DNA from: Harmonia axyridis
Lineage: Eukaryota; Arthropoda; Insecta; Coleoptera; Coccinellidae
Length of the DNA: 64,000 nucleotides
Reading direction: 5' to 3'
Assembly (NCBI RefSeq): GCF_914767665.1
Contig: NC_059502.1
Span: 53,240,031 to 53,304,030 of the forward strand
Positions 46,493-57,535 of this stretch are shown here, piece after piece; position 1 is the first letter of the stretch; each line of letters starts with the position of its first letter. A program made the position numbers and the translations under genes. A model generated the notes under the pieces. The model worked only from the letters and a program-made list of their open reading frames with translations, searched no databases and was not told the origin of the DNA.

Positions 46493-47070
46493 AATCATGT
46501 AAATAAAAAATAATTTATGTTCATTTGATGGTTTTATTTGTGCTAACAAATTTGGATCTTTCATGAGAAAGTCTTTTGGAATGGAATTTCGAACATTTGT
46601 ATAGATAGATATTGATTCTATAATAAATGATCCTTTTTTGTGGATTGGGGATCCGTATTGTGTATACATTCTGAAAGAGATAAATATACCTGTGCATTAT
46701 TTCAATTATTATAATTTTGTCAATTTTATTTCTTAACATACATCTATGGAGTAAAAGGACTGTCTTCAATCATCTCTCTGTCTTCAAGCATTTCATTACA
46801 AGAGTATTCACATGATAGGTTCTTTTATGTTGAACATTGAAACAATTAAGATACTGTTAAAGGACTATTTTCCATTCTAAGTTGTCTTATGATTGTCTTT
46901 GAAATAATAGCATTTAGACTTTATTCCAATGACAAAACTTTGTACTTTGTTATGAAGTGGTATATTCACTTCAAGTTCTTTCTTTTTTCGAAGCAAATAA
47001 GTAGAGAGCGGCACTGTACGACGACTTTCACGCAATTATAATTTTACTTCTTTTGAATCTTTCGACTTAT
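46493..47070. other. AT-rich spacer after TMEM223
   Basis: Apart from the TMEM223 poly(A) signal at 46502-46507 I see nothing here. The minus-strand frames at 46448-46769 are low-complexity and unsupported. Confidence 0.4.
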
Positions 47071-47260
47071 CATGCAAGGGAAAATAGAGGGCAAAAGACG
47101 CATGGCAAGAAGACGCATTTCATGGCCAAGTATCTGAGAGAATGGTTTAGGTGCAGCTCAAAAGAACTCTTTCGAGCAACTGCCTCGAAGGTCAGGATAG
47201 CTATGATGCTTGCCGACCTCTTCGGCGGAGATTGCACTTGAAGAAGAAGAATAATTTTTG
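47071..47260 (+). mobile_element. 3' end fragment of a non-LTR retrotransposon
   Basis: In two frames joined by one shift it reads MQGKIEGKRRMARRRISWP then LREWFRCSSKELFRATASK and VRIAMMLADL. This is the characteristic C-terminal end of an insect LINE reverse transcriptase, from the RRRISW motif to the last helix. The (GAA)n tail follows the stop at about 47240-47255. The rest of the element is missing. Confidence 0.65.
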
Positions 47261-47369
47261 GTAGTTTTTTTCACGAATATTTAAAAAAATATATCAGTGC
47301 TTTGTACAAAGTAAGAATCATCAATATGCAAGAAAAAAAGTTACCAAAATTTTTTTTTGTTTTTCATTC

Positions 47370-47700
47370 GTAAATTAAAAATATTTACTTTCTTCCATGT
47401 AGATTATTGTTTTCTCGAGGCACAGGCTAGGAAGCCTATTCCGGGGGTCTTTTGTGACTGTGAAAAGAGGAGCGGGTTTTAGTGAGGTGAAAGTCCTACA
47501 CAAATTCAGCGGCAATAACTTAACATCATCCTGGCCCGCCTCTTGAGATGGCTTTAGCTTTTCCCCTACCTCGGGGCAAAAAAAAAGATTATTGTTTAAG
47601 GAAATTATGTGAAAACCCCATAAAAATCGGTGAATTATAAGCTGAAATGTCTCTAATTTATTTTGAATTTGAATTGTCAGCAACCACGTAAAGGTGTTTC
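47370..47700. other. Unassigned GC-richer patch
   Basis: The segment 47410-47580 is more GC-rich than its surroundings. It contains an open minus-strand frame (GEKLKPSQEAGQDDVKLLPL) without recognisable homology or a convincing start. It may be retroelement-derived. No function is assigned. Confidence 0.25.
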
Positions 47701-47889
47701 CTCTCTATATCCGGTCGATATCCAGGAAAGTCGTATATTGCTTCTCTGATTTGGCCTTTGAAATACATCCAAATCATCCGCATTTTCATCGGAAACTCTA
47801 CTTCATTTTCACTTCGTTAATAAACAGAATTTTCGCATTTATTAATCCGATAATAGGGCTCGGAAAAATCCAAGAATGATTGTTGAAAA

Positions 47890-48960
47890 GCCTTTTCATT
47901 CTCAACGTGCCACTAATTGTTTGCGGTTTTGGGGCTGGTGGTGTGATTGGACTTTACTCTTTCGAAAATGATGATGGTGAATTAAATGCGCTACCGAAAC
48001 TATGATAACCTAATAATTTTTTTATGGGCGGAATTAGAATATATTAATGTGGACGACGTTTATTTACAACAAGACGGCGCTACATTTCGTGCTACAGAAG
48101 CACCGAAAACAAACGCAATTTTGCAAGAAAAGTTTCCTGGACGTATTATTTCTCGAATAAGAAGTGACTACCATTGGCCATCGAGATCTTGTTTTTCAAC
48201 AGCTTCACACTTCGAAGTTATTGAGGACCTAGGTATACGCCACAAATGTGCGAATTGGTAATGGAAAATTTCATAAAGAGGGTATGGTGCTGCAACCACG
48301 GGCGTAGCCAGGTTTCAGTTTCGGGGGGGGTTTTACATATTATAAAAAAAAACTTGTTTTTCTTTTAAAATATCAACTTTAAAAGAGCCAACACATTCAG
48401 TCTATTTTCACTAGTTTTATTTTTCAAGTATGTTTTGAAAAAAAAAACATTTTCAAAATCACTTTTTGAAATTTAGTTTATTTCTTTACATCGATTCCTA
48501 TAAATATATTCAGGAAAAAAATACCGTCGTAGTATTTATACAACAGAGTACTCAAATTCAAATTTATGAGTAGAAAGTTTATATGCAAAAAACTGGTAAA
48601 AAATGATAGTTATCACCTTTTTTGCATTTTTTTCAATGTTTTATCATGAAATTTTGGTGGCAAACTTCAGATTCGAATTCTGTACCCCAGAAACAGAGAT
48701 AATAAATCGAAGAAATTAAAACTACCCCATCAACTGAGTTTTAGCAGAGATAGATATAATACGCCAATTTTGAACTATCGTTTGAGCCAGATTTTGAAAA
48801 AAAAAAAAGTTTTTTTGACATCTTTAACATTTCGGGGGGGGTTTGAACCCCCAAAACCCCCCCCTGGCTACGCCCGTGGCTGCAACCGTAGTCATGGCAG
48901 CCATTTTGCTGATATCGTTATTCGTTTTCTATCCATTGATTTTTCTTAAAATATACCTAC
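47890..48960 (+). pseudogene. Mariner-type transposase pseudogene, interrupted by a hAT MITE
   Basis: Frame 47986-48261 reads VDDVYLQQDGATFRATEAP, ILQEKFPGRIISR and DYHWPSRSC, the catalytic QQDGA box and the region before the third Asp of an insect mariner transposase. A downstream segment reads CELVMENFIKRVW, then is interrupted at 48297-48878 by a hAT MITE. The frame resumes as CCNRSHGSHFADIVIRF once the insert and one target duplication are removed. Stops and deletions (the third Asp region is lost) make it a pseudogene. Its ends were not identified. Confidence 0.75.
48297..48878. mobile_element. hAT MITE with 16-bp inverted ends
   Basis: CACGGGCGTAGCCAGG at the left is exactly complemented at the right, with a perfect 8-bp duplication GCTGCAAC (48289-48296 and 48879-48886). 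G-rich/C-rich subterminal runs (GGGGGGGG and CCCCCCCC) are paired as in other hAT MITEs. It is 582 bp with no coding capacity. Confidence 0.9.
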
Positions 48961-49301
48961 TCTTTTTTTATATCGAAACTTACTGGAAAACCCTTCAACA
49001 CTAATAATTATCGCATTCATACTTCTATAGAGCCCGCATCTTTTCCGAAAAAGGTCCCGTTTGTAATGATAAAATAGGAACCTATACCGCACGAAGTTTC
49101 AGACCAAATAATCGAGAATCTACAATTCTTGATTATTTGAACTGCTAATCCAACCATCTCATAAAAAATCGAATAACATCGAAATTAGAATAGTAATAAG
49201 AAAAAAATCTCTTCTTTCCCGGGTAAAGAGGCACCCAAGGCCTAAAGATTAGACATCAGATAATATTTTATGTCTTCAGATTTCCGTCCCTTATTCTCGA
49301 G

Positions 49302-49487
49302 CATATAGGGATATATTTTGCTTTATTCATCTATAATGAACAATGAAATCTCATGACTGATAGTTGTTGATGTTTGTAGAAATGAAAAACATAATTCATA
49401 AACATAACCTAACACTTTTTCACCATACTGATGGGGGCTTAAAGCCCGAAACACGTGTTTACGGTTAGCGCTTCACTCTTTTCACTT
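49302..49487. repeat. Dispersed repeat, first copy (pair of 63728-63912)
   Basis: 186 bp starting CATATAGGGATATATTTTGC and containing GGGGGCTTAAAGCCCGAAAC is almost identical (a handful of mismatches) to 63728-63912 in the same orientation. The element family is not recognised and no inverted ends were seen. Confidence 0.8.
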
Positions 49488-50729
49488 TTCCTTTGAATAA
49501 ATGAATATTAAAAATTTTCAGAAATGAGTTTTGACATCGAAAAGTTTTTTTATCACTAATTAAGGGTTCATTGAACAGATCGCTCTCTCTTTTCTTCACT
49601 GTATCTGAATTTTTCAAATCTTGAGCCGGAAATGATCTGAAACCATAGTATTTGACTAATTAGATATACTAATCGTGGAATCAGTACTATGGGGGGGAAA
49701 GGGGAAAGAAACGCGTTTTTTTAAAAGGGAAGAAAAGTTTACACTTTTTTCGACCGTTCGCAGTGAAGTACGAAGGGACGCGATAATACGTTTCGAAAGA
49801 GGAAAGACGGACATTTGTTACGGTACCGGGGTTTTTCGGCAAAAGTACCCCGATTATTTTATAATTATTCTCAAACTGGACGAAAAAATCGATTTTCGTC
49901 GAAAAGTGAAAACTTCTAGAAACGAGATGGGGCGTAGGATATCGTCGGGACGAGATGTTTTGGCTCAATCTGATGCACGAAAGATGAACTGGAAAAGTAA
50001 CGGAGCCCTTTTTTGGATTTTCGTCTTTGTTTTCTCGAAAAATTCACGCAAAAATGTGCAATTTTGGTAACATTTTGACGTTTCTCTTAAATCTGTGTTC
50101 CCCGATAACATCCATCGATGGCATTCAGAGTAGGAACGCCCCTAATTATAAATAAGAAACGATGCGAATGAAAATGAGAAACGTCAGATGATATTCGACT
50201 AGAAACATTGAAATTTGGACGAATCGAGAGGAAATATACAAGAAAAGATGTTCAGATCCGATTTCTATCCGTTTTTCGAGGTATATTTGATGATATTTTA
50301 GAAAGAAAACGTTTTTAGTCAGTGGGAAGCTTGATTTGCCAGAAGCCTCTACCAGGAGTCATTTGGTTATTTGAGAAGTTTTTTAACGAGAAATTTGAGG
50401 AAATAATAGACTAGAACTGTATGTACCGCCCTCTTATGATGATATTTTTGCGTTTTGTTGAGATTTTCATGGAAATTCGTCAAATCTTGAAGCATTCCGT
50501 TTCATGTAAATTGTCAAGGACATACGTAAATATATCATTTCAGACAGATATTAGCATCCAACCTGAAATGAGCCGGTAGGTAGAGATATTTTAATTAGAT
50601 AACCTAAATATTTAACGATTTTTTAAACGAAAATCATGAAAATTCATCAACTTATAGAATCTCTGTCACCATTTATTTTGACATTATTCCTATAAGAAGC
50701 ACAAATGCACCCAATTATGCAAAGGCATT
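49488..50729. other. Non-coding stretch with one unsupported open frame
   Basis: A plus-strand frame of 131 codons (49675-50070) lacks an early ATG and resembles no family I know. The rest is AT-rich and featureless. I do not call a gene here. Confidence 0.3.
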
Positions 50730-50805
50730 GTGGCCGGATCGTTAGGGATGCGGTCGTACAAACTGAGGTCTCTATGGGTTGCGAGTTCAAATCTTGCAGA
50801 AGCTC
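50730..50805 (+). ncRNA. tRNA-like sequence (tRNA pseudogene or SINE head)
   Basis: A box-like TGGCCGGATCG (50731-50741, one mismatch to consensus) and B box-like GAGTTCAAATC (50783-50793) are properly spaced. The T arm folds as GCGAG-TTCAAAT-CTTGC (50781-50797). A T9 run near 50811 could stop RNA polymerase III. The acceptor stem does not pair, so it is not a normal tRNA. Confidence 0.35.
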
Positions 50806-50930
50806 ATAATTTTTTTTTCTTATTTTTTCGCCAGTTATTAATTTTTATATCATTTGGCAGTGAATACTTTGGAATAGTGAAATGGATCAAATAAAATCAA
50901 TGATTATTTTGAAATAATAGGGATTCCCAT

Positions 50931-51500
50931 TTCATACAGGGGGTACAATTTTCAAGCGTCAATTATACCTATATTTCTGGAAAATCGAGACCTTATAAAT
51001 CTGAAAATTGGAATTAGAGCTTCCGGTTAGTTTTCTTTTGCATAATTTGCGAAAATATACGTGCGATGAATATTTTTTATACAGAGTGCACAATTTCCGA
51101 GTTCCAATTGGACGACTCTGGATAACTGAAACCTGTTGAAATCTGATAATTGAGATCTTAGATCCAGGTTATTTTTTTTGCATAATTCTTGGAGGTATAC
51201 ACTGAGTGATTGACGATTTCATACAGGGTGTATTAATCTTGAGTGGCAATCAGACGTTTATGCAAAATTGTAACCTATTGAAACAACGGATTATAAACTT
51301 CGGGTTATTCTTAGTTTTCATAATTTGTGAGGAATAATATAATAATTGATTAAAAATTTTACAGGGTGTATTGAATTGGGATATCAATTTGATATTTTTG
51401 GAAAAATAGGCAAAATGAAATCTGGAAATTTGGATGATAGCTTTAGGTTAGTCTTAGACATTCCTGAAGATTCCGTATGGAAAATTGGTATCATAGCATT
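50931..51500 (+). repeat. Degenerate tandem repeat, about 142-bp period, four copies
   Basis: Copies start at 50931, 51077, 51218 and 51357, each beginning with a variant of TTCATACAGGGTGTA. Each continues through a GAGTGGCAATTGGACG-like part and a GTTATTCTTTTGCATAATT-like part. The copies are diverged (roughly 60-75% by eye) and no ORF is shared. Confidence 0.65.
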
Positions 51501-51696
51501 TGCTCTTTCTGCCATCTTGAAGGTATTCGAATAACGAGTCGGGCATGTTCATTGGTGTTTTTGGTTGCTTTTTTGTGTTTCAACAAAAACTTTATATACA
51601 CGATGTTTGATGTCGATTTGATTAAAATTATTCCTCAAATTACATACAGACTGTGCGTTGTATATTAGTCCGATTTGAATGAATTTTATATGGGGT

Positions 51697-51828
51697 GTAC
51701 ATCTGTGGCCAATGCAGATCTATGGACAATGTGGATCTATGGACAAAGAGGATCTATGGGCAATGTAGATCTACCTACAAGGTGTATCTACGGGCAAAGC
51801 GAATCTACCTACAAGGTAGATCTACGGC
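51697..51828 (+). repeat. 17-bp minisatellite, about 7.7 copies
   Basis: Units in register every 17 bp include GTGGATCTATGGACAAA, GAGGATCTATGGGCAAT, GTAGATCTACCTACAAG and GTGTATCTACGGGCAAA. The ATCTA core is conserved through most copies. Confidence 0.85.
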
Positions 51829-51929
51829 GCGTACTAGTTAATACTAAATCCGTTATCAAATTCTCTTCTATCCGTCCGGCCGTAGCCGGTAAACATGAAA
51901 GCTGCTGAACGAAAAAAGCTTGAAACTTG

Positions 51930-52035
51930 AGCTGAGTGAAGCTGGCACCACCAAATGCGAATTTTGGGATCAAAATTTCAGGATCGTTTGTCTATTGTAG
52001 GTCCACGTTTGTCCACCCTTTTTTTTTCATTTGTC
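51930..52035 (+). repeat. Solo copy of the 145-bp satellite-like unit
   Basis: It contains CCAAATGCGAATTTTG, AAAATTTCAGGATCGTTTGT and GTAGGTCCACGTTTGTCCAC, the same unit that is arrayed at 56.1-57.1 kb. Confidence 0.75.
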
Positions 52036-52055
52036 CAGGCACCGTTCGAGAGATA

Positions 52056-53068
52056 CACTAGGGGAATAAATTGAAGAATCAAAATAAAATTCGAAATTTT
52101 AAGCGGTTTTTCAAATGGCTGTATTTTCCATAACAATGGTCGGATCCCAATTTGAGAAGGAGCTTTTTGAAGCTTGAAGTTTAAAGTTTAGAGATCTCAT
52201 GATGACAAAATTTTTCAAGCAACGTGTATCGCTCAATCCTAATCTGTCTAAAATTTCTGCGAAATTTTTTCATTGAGAATAAAAATCTTAAAAATTCAAT
52301 TTTTTCATTTTGTTGATTTTGTTAGAGATTATGAATATTCGAATCGAAAATCGTGATCCGTTGATTTTTTGAAAATTCGATCGAATGAAACAAAAAAACC
52401 GCTTCATGGATTGAATTGAAATCTGGGATTTTTGATGGTGATATTGAACTGTAAAACGCACACTCAACATTGATGGTTTTTCGATATTTTCAATTCAGCG
52501 CTTGATTATCCAAAAAGCCTCCAAAAGCCCTTTTTTTATCAACTTTTCAAATTGATGTAGAGAACGAAGAAAATTTCTTCCGAAAATACCATAGCTATTT
52601 CTTGTAGAGAATTCATTCAAGATTTCAAAACATTCCCTAAATTTTCTGTGCAAACATTGATTGGAGAGATATTGATGGTTAAAGACAGAAAGGTCCTTTT
52701 CAATTCAAAGTTCGATATTTCAGAGATAAATGCTCGTATCGAAATTTTGTTAAAATGATATTGAAGCTGAATGAACAAATTATCTCATCCATAAAGTGGT
52801 TAAGTTGAAAAAAAAATTTCCAAGTCTGTGGGCCAAAAATAAGAACTGAAAAAATTTTGCAGAAATTTTGGATACTGTATCCATTAGGATTGAGCGGTAC
52901 ACGTTGCTTTAAAAATGTTTTCATCATGAGATCTCTAAACTATAAACTTCAAGCTTCAAAAAGCTTCTTTTCAAATTGAGATACGACCATTGTTATCGAA
53001 AACACAGCCATTTGAAAAACCGCTAAAAATTTCGAATTTTATTTTGATCCTTTAATTTATTCCACTAG
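52056..53068. repeat. 1-kb palindromic element with TA target duplication
   Basis: The left end CACTAGGGGAATAAATTGAA is mirrored by the right end TTAATTTATTCCACTAG. Arms of about 200 bp pair closely (GAGATCTCATGATGACAAAA against TTTTCATCATGAGATCTCT; GGATTGAGCG and its complement). TA flanks both sides (52054-52055, 53069-53070). The centre is non-coding. The right-hand TA is also the target site of the next element. Confidence 0.75.
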
Positions 53069-53070
53069 TA

Positions 53071-55992
53071 TACAGGGTCTTTCACGAGGAACCTCACCCA
53101 TATTTATACGGGAAACTACTGAACGTATTTTCATGAAATTCAGCACTTATAAGTATTTCACGATGCTGATGAAATCTAAAATATTTTCAAATGAGCACCT
53201 CCGGTTTTTCCGGAAATGACGTCAACTTCCGTTTTTCAAATTAGAACACCATTTTTTTATTGCAGAAATAGATTCCTTAGAAAATTTCAAGTTATTTTGA
53301 TGTAAAATTTTTCAGTTTTGGTTGGAAAATTCTCTCTGAGCGGGAAAATTCGAAAAAAAAATCGAAAATAGAGCTCCGCTGAAACAAGAATAACTTCGAG
53401 GTTTTTGGATGGAAAATTTTCATTTTTGGGATTTTTCAAGATGTAAGATTGATGTATCCACTTTAAAAATCGAAATCGCGATTCATGATACAGGGGGTGA
53501 AAAAATCGCTTTCAAAGTTAGGGATGACAAAATCGTGAAAAATCAATTTTTTCAAATTAGAACCCCATTTTTTTATGGCAGATATTGAATCTACGTTAAA
53601 AAATAATGTGAGTGTATGCATCACACCCTTGCCCTAAAATGGATATTTTCTGAGTTATTCACAAAAAACTGTTTTTCGTCTTGAATTTTCAGCTATTTCT
53701 TTTCCCTTCACGCCAAAAAGATGAAATTTTCAGGAACTGTTATTTGAACCATGCTGTAGATTTTTCACCCCTTCTTGAAACCGACTTCAAGTTACTATTA
53801 GGAGAACCATGGCAAACTCTCGCAGTTATAACTAGAGAAGATGCTCAAAGTTTTGACCGTTAATTTCTAGACATTTATTTATACGTCTCAGGAATGCTTC
53901 GTGCGTTGCTCTTCTTATTTCATCGGGAGGAAGAGATCTGCAAAAGTGTTTGAAAACCAAATTGAGTTTCAAAACTATGAATCTAAAAATCTAAACAAAC
54001 CTGAACGCATTTCTGACTCGTTCTATGCAGTCCTCTTTATCAGTCAGGGGAGTTGAGTAGACAATATTTTTTATCCTACCCCAAACATAATAGTCTAAAG
54101 GAGTTAAATCGGGAGAACGTGGTGGCCAAAGATGTGGACCATTGTTCGCCAACCATCGATCTTCAAATAGCCTGTAGAGGATATTTGACACATTGAGTGA
54201 ATTGTGTAGAGGCGCGCCATCTTGTTGATACCATAAGTCAATATGGTTCTGTACTAGCGGCTCAATGATTTGAGTCAATATGTCAGAATATCTATCTCCT
54301 AAGGGAGAACATTCTTTAAATAATGCAAACATGTGTAGTGTTCTATCTTACCAGTTAAAGTCCCATCATAAATGTGAACATCGAGAATTGCATTATTTTT
54401 GATGACGCAAAAAACATTGAAACTCCAGGTCTCTTGAAAGTTCCATTGTCTGAAGTGGTGGTTGTTCTCTTCATCCCAATAATGACTGTTATGCCTATTG
54501 AAAGAACCATTCTTTGTGAATTTAGATTCATCTGTCCAAATTATACAGTCCAAAAAGTTTTCATTCTCTTGAAATCGAATCATCATAGCTTCGCAAAACT
54601 CTGTTCTCCTGACGAAATCAGTTTCCTTCAAATGCTGTACCCTATTGAATTTATATGGGTGCATTTTATGTTTTTTTAATATTCTCCAAACACTCGATTG
54701 AGATAATCCTAGATCAATCTCGGCATCTTTGAGAGAATTTTGAGGATTCACACGAAAATATGCAAGAACTGTAATTTCGTTGTTCTCATCTTCTACTACA
54801 CTTTTTTCTCTGTGTATAGTTTTCTTAACGAAAGATCCGACATTTCTCAAGTTTGTCATGGTTCTGTTATATGGTATCTCTCGTTGGTCTGGGTCGGTCA
54901 GGAAACCTCTCAATGAACAGTCGAATCGTTCTATCTACAACTTTATTACATTCTCCATGAAGTAGAATGAGATTTAAATAATCTTCATTGGTAAAATTAG
55001 GCATAGTGATCGATTTTATAACTTAATACGAATTATCACCAAATTAATATCTAGTAAACACAAAATGCTACTGAATAAAGAGGAATTTGGCAGATGTAAT
55101 TAATGATATCTATCATTAAAAAAAAAGAATGTAAGTTTTTGCATATGGTTCATAAGGAATTATTTATTTATCACTGGAGAGAAAACCGATGGCCGATTAG
55201 TTGAAATAAAGAGGTTTCCGATACAAATTCGAATCAAAATTCGCCATCTATTTAGGAACAACCTGTAACTTTTTTCTCTTGCATATTAGGGTAGTAAAAT
55301 CTAAAACATGGTTTAAGTAACAGTTCCTGAAAATTTCATCTTTTTGGCGTGAAGGGAAAAGAAATAGCTGAAAATTCAAGACGAAAAACAGTTTTTTGTG
55401 AATAACTCAGAAAATATCCACTTTAGGGCAAGGGTGTGATGCATACACTCACATTATTTTTTAATGTAGATTCAATATCTGCCATAAAAAAATGGGGTTC
55501 TAATTTGAAAAAATTGATTTTTCACGATTTTGTCATCCCTAACTTTGAAAGCGATTTTTTCACCCCCTGTATCATGCATCGCGATTTCGATTTTTGAAGT
55601 GGATACATCAATCTTACATCTTGAAAAATCCCAAAAATGAAAATTTTCCATCCAAAAACCTCGAAGTTATTCTTGTGTCAGCGGAGCTCTATTTTCGATT
55701 TTTTTTCCGAATTTTCCCGCTCAGAGAGAATTTTCCAACCAAAACTGAAAAATTTTACATCAAAATAACTTGAAATTTTCTAAGGAATCTATTTCTGCAA
55801 TAAAAAAATGGTGTTCTAATTTGAAAAACGGAAGTTGACGTCATTTCCGGAAAAACCGGAGGTGCTCATGCCTTGAAAATATTTTAGATTTCATTAGCAT
55901 AATGAAATACTCATAAGTGCTGAATTTCATGAAAATACGTTCAGTAGTTTCCCGTATAAATATGGGTGAGGTTCCTCGTGAAAGACCCTGTA
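53071..55992 (-). mobile_element. Mariner-type transposon with about 690-bp terminal inverted repeats
   Basis: Both ends start TACAGGGTCTTTCACGAGGA and are flanked by TA. The arms 53071-53758 and 55300-55992 are complementary over almost 700 bp with few mismatches. A transposase gene on the minus strand fills the centre and reaches slightly past the inner edge of the left arm. At 2922 bp with such long arms it is an unusual mariner relative. The reading frame is broken twice. Confidence 0.9.
53832..55005 (-). pseudogene. Mariner-type transposase gene with intron, two frameshifts
   Basis: The ATG at 55005 starts PNFTNEDYLNLILLHGECN, then VDRTIRLFIERFPDRP. A frameshift near 54895 leads into the frame ending 54299 (HTH LSQSSVWRILKKHKM; first catalytic Asp in WTDESKF). 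A second shift near 54310 leads to WYQQDGAP (second Asp) and WPPRSPDLTPLDYYVWG (third Asp). The frame then meets a 63-bp segment, 53938-54000, with GT start and TTTTGCAG end. Removing it gives RNAFRSLPPDEIRRATHEAF and a stop at 53832. It thus looks like a spliceosomal intron near the 3' end. Two frameshifts make this copy inactive. Confidence 0.85.
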
Positions 55993-56069
55993 TAAGAACA
56001 TACATCTTTTCCGTTAATTTTCTGAGCTGCACTCCCAAATTGCAAAAAAATGTTTGAAAGCCATAGATC

Positions 56070-57120
56070 ATTTGTCCAACGTAAGTCCACTTTTGTCCAG
56101 AAACCAGAAACTCGACCATACGAAATTACGCAAAGTGTGAAGTTGTTACCCCCAAATGCAAATTTTGAGTTCGTTTGTCCATCGTAGGTCCACCCAATAA
56201 TTTCATTTGTCCACCCCCAGAAACCAAAAAAATCGACAATTCGAAATTACGCGAAGTGTGAAGTTGGCATCCCCAAATCCGAATTTTGAGCTCAAAATTT
56301 CAGGATCGTTTTTCCATCGTAGGTCCACGTTTGTCCACCCAATAATGTAATTTGTCCACCCCCAGAAACCAAAAAAATCGACAATTCTAAATTACGGGAA
56401 GTGTGAAGTTGAGCTGTGTGAAGCTGGCTCCTCCAAATGCGAATTTTGATCTTAAAATTTCAGGATCGTTTGTCCATCGTAGGTCCACGTTTGTCCAACC
56501 TTTTTTTTATTTGTCCTCCCCCAGAAACCAAAAAAATCGACTATTCGAAAATACGCGATGTGTGAAGTTGGCACCCCCAATTGCGAATTTTGAGCTCAAA
56601 ATTTCAGGATCATTTGTCCATCGTAGGTCCACGTTTGTCCATCCAATAATTTCATTTTCCAGCCCTAGAAACCAAAAAAACGAATTCAAAATTACGGGAA
56701 GTGTGAAATTGAGCTGTTTGAAGCTGCCACCCCCAAATGCAAAATTTGTGTTTAAAAGTTCAGGATCGTTTGTCCATCGTAGATCCTAGATTGTCCACCT
56801 CCCGATTGAAAAACGATCCTGAAATTTTGTGCTCAAAATTCGCATTTGGGGGTGCCAACTTCACACTTCGCGTAATTTCGAATAGTAGATTTTTTTGAAT
56901 TCTGGTGGTGGACAAATGAAATTATTGGGTGGACAAACGTGGACCTACGATGGCAAACGGTCCTGGAATTTTGAGCTCAAAATTCGCATTTGGGGGTGCC
57001 AACTTCACATTTCCCGAAATTTCGAATGGTCGATTTTTTTAAATTCTGGGGGTGGACAAACGTGGACCTACGATGGACAAACGATCCTGAAATTTTGAGC
57101 TTAAAATTCGCCTTTGGGGT
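56070..57120. repeat. Satellite-like array, about 145-bp unit, inverted halves
   Basis: Forward copies fill about 56070-56810 and reverse copies 56812-57120. The unit contains GCGAATTTTGAGCTCAAAAT, TTCAGGATCGTTTGTCCATC, GTAGGTCCACGTTTGTCCAC, AATAATTTCATTTGTCCACC, GAAACCAAAAAAATCGAC and TTACGCGAAGTGTGAAGTTG. Copies vary by small indels. The switch point is near 56811. Open frames across it are by-products of the repeat. Confidence 0.85.
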
Positions 57121-57535
57121 TTTTTTTTAGTCGTCTTGAAGCACCTTCTCGACGGGAATTAGTGAAACTGGTGGAAAATTTTGAACTTCTGGGATGTTAG
57201 ATGTGAAGAATTGAAACCGTGTGCGTCGCTCAAGGACAACTGCCAATATTGCTGCTGTTGGGACATGCTGTACTTCATTGTTTCATGCTTTACATGTTAT
57301 ATTTTTTGTAGTGTGTTATTGTCATTATGACACAAGATTAAGTTAGAACGAAGTTGTCAATAAAAAATCGTCACAAAAAGTCACCTTCCAAGTATTTATT
57401 TTATATTATTAGAAAGCAACTCAACAGCTGCTGTAGCCCGTAGTGTGACAAAACCTCAGATTTGTCGAATCCTCTTCAATGTTGGGAATTTGGCTTATGA
57501 TTTTTTATGGATGGAACTGGAACATATTGCAGACA
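57121..57535. other. Unassigned insert within the satellite array
   Basis: About 400 bp without satellite sequence separate reverse copies. It contains a short frame (CQYCCCWDMLYFIVSCF) and AATAAAAAATCG near 57360, and could be a retrocopied 3' end. No match recognised. Confidence 0.3.

Noticed and set aside
49675..50070. 131-codon plus-strand frame as a gene
   Set aside because: No early ATG, no recognisable domain, and the opposite strand is open as well.
56403..57098. Open frames of 60-128 codons at 56.4-57.1 kb
   Set aside because: They are translations of the tandem satellite unit and repeat with it.
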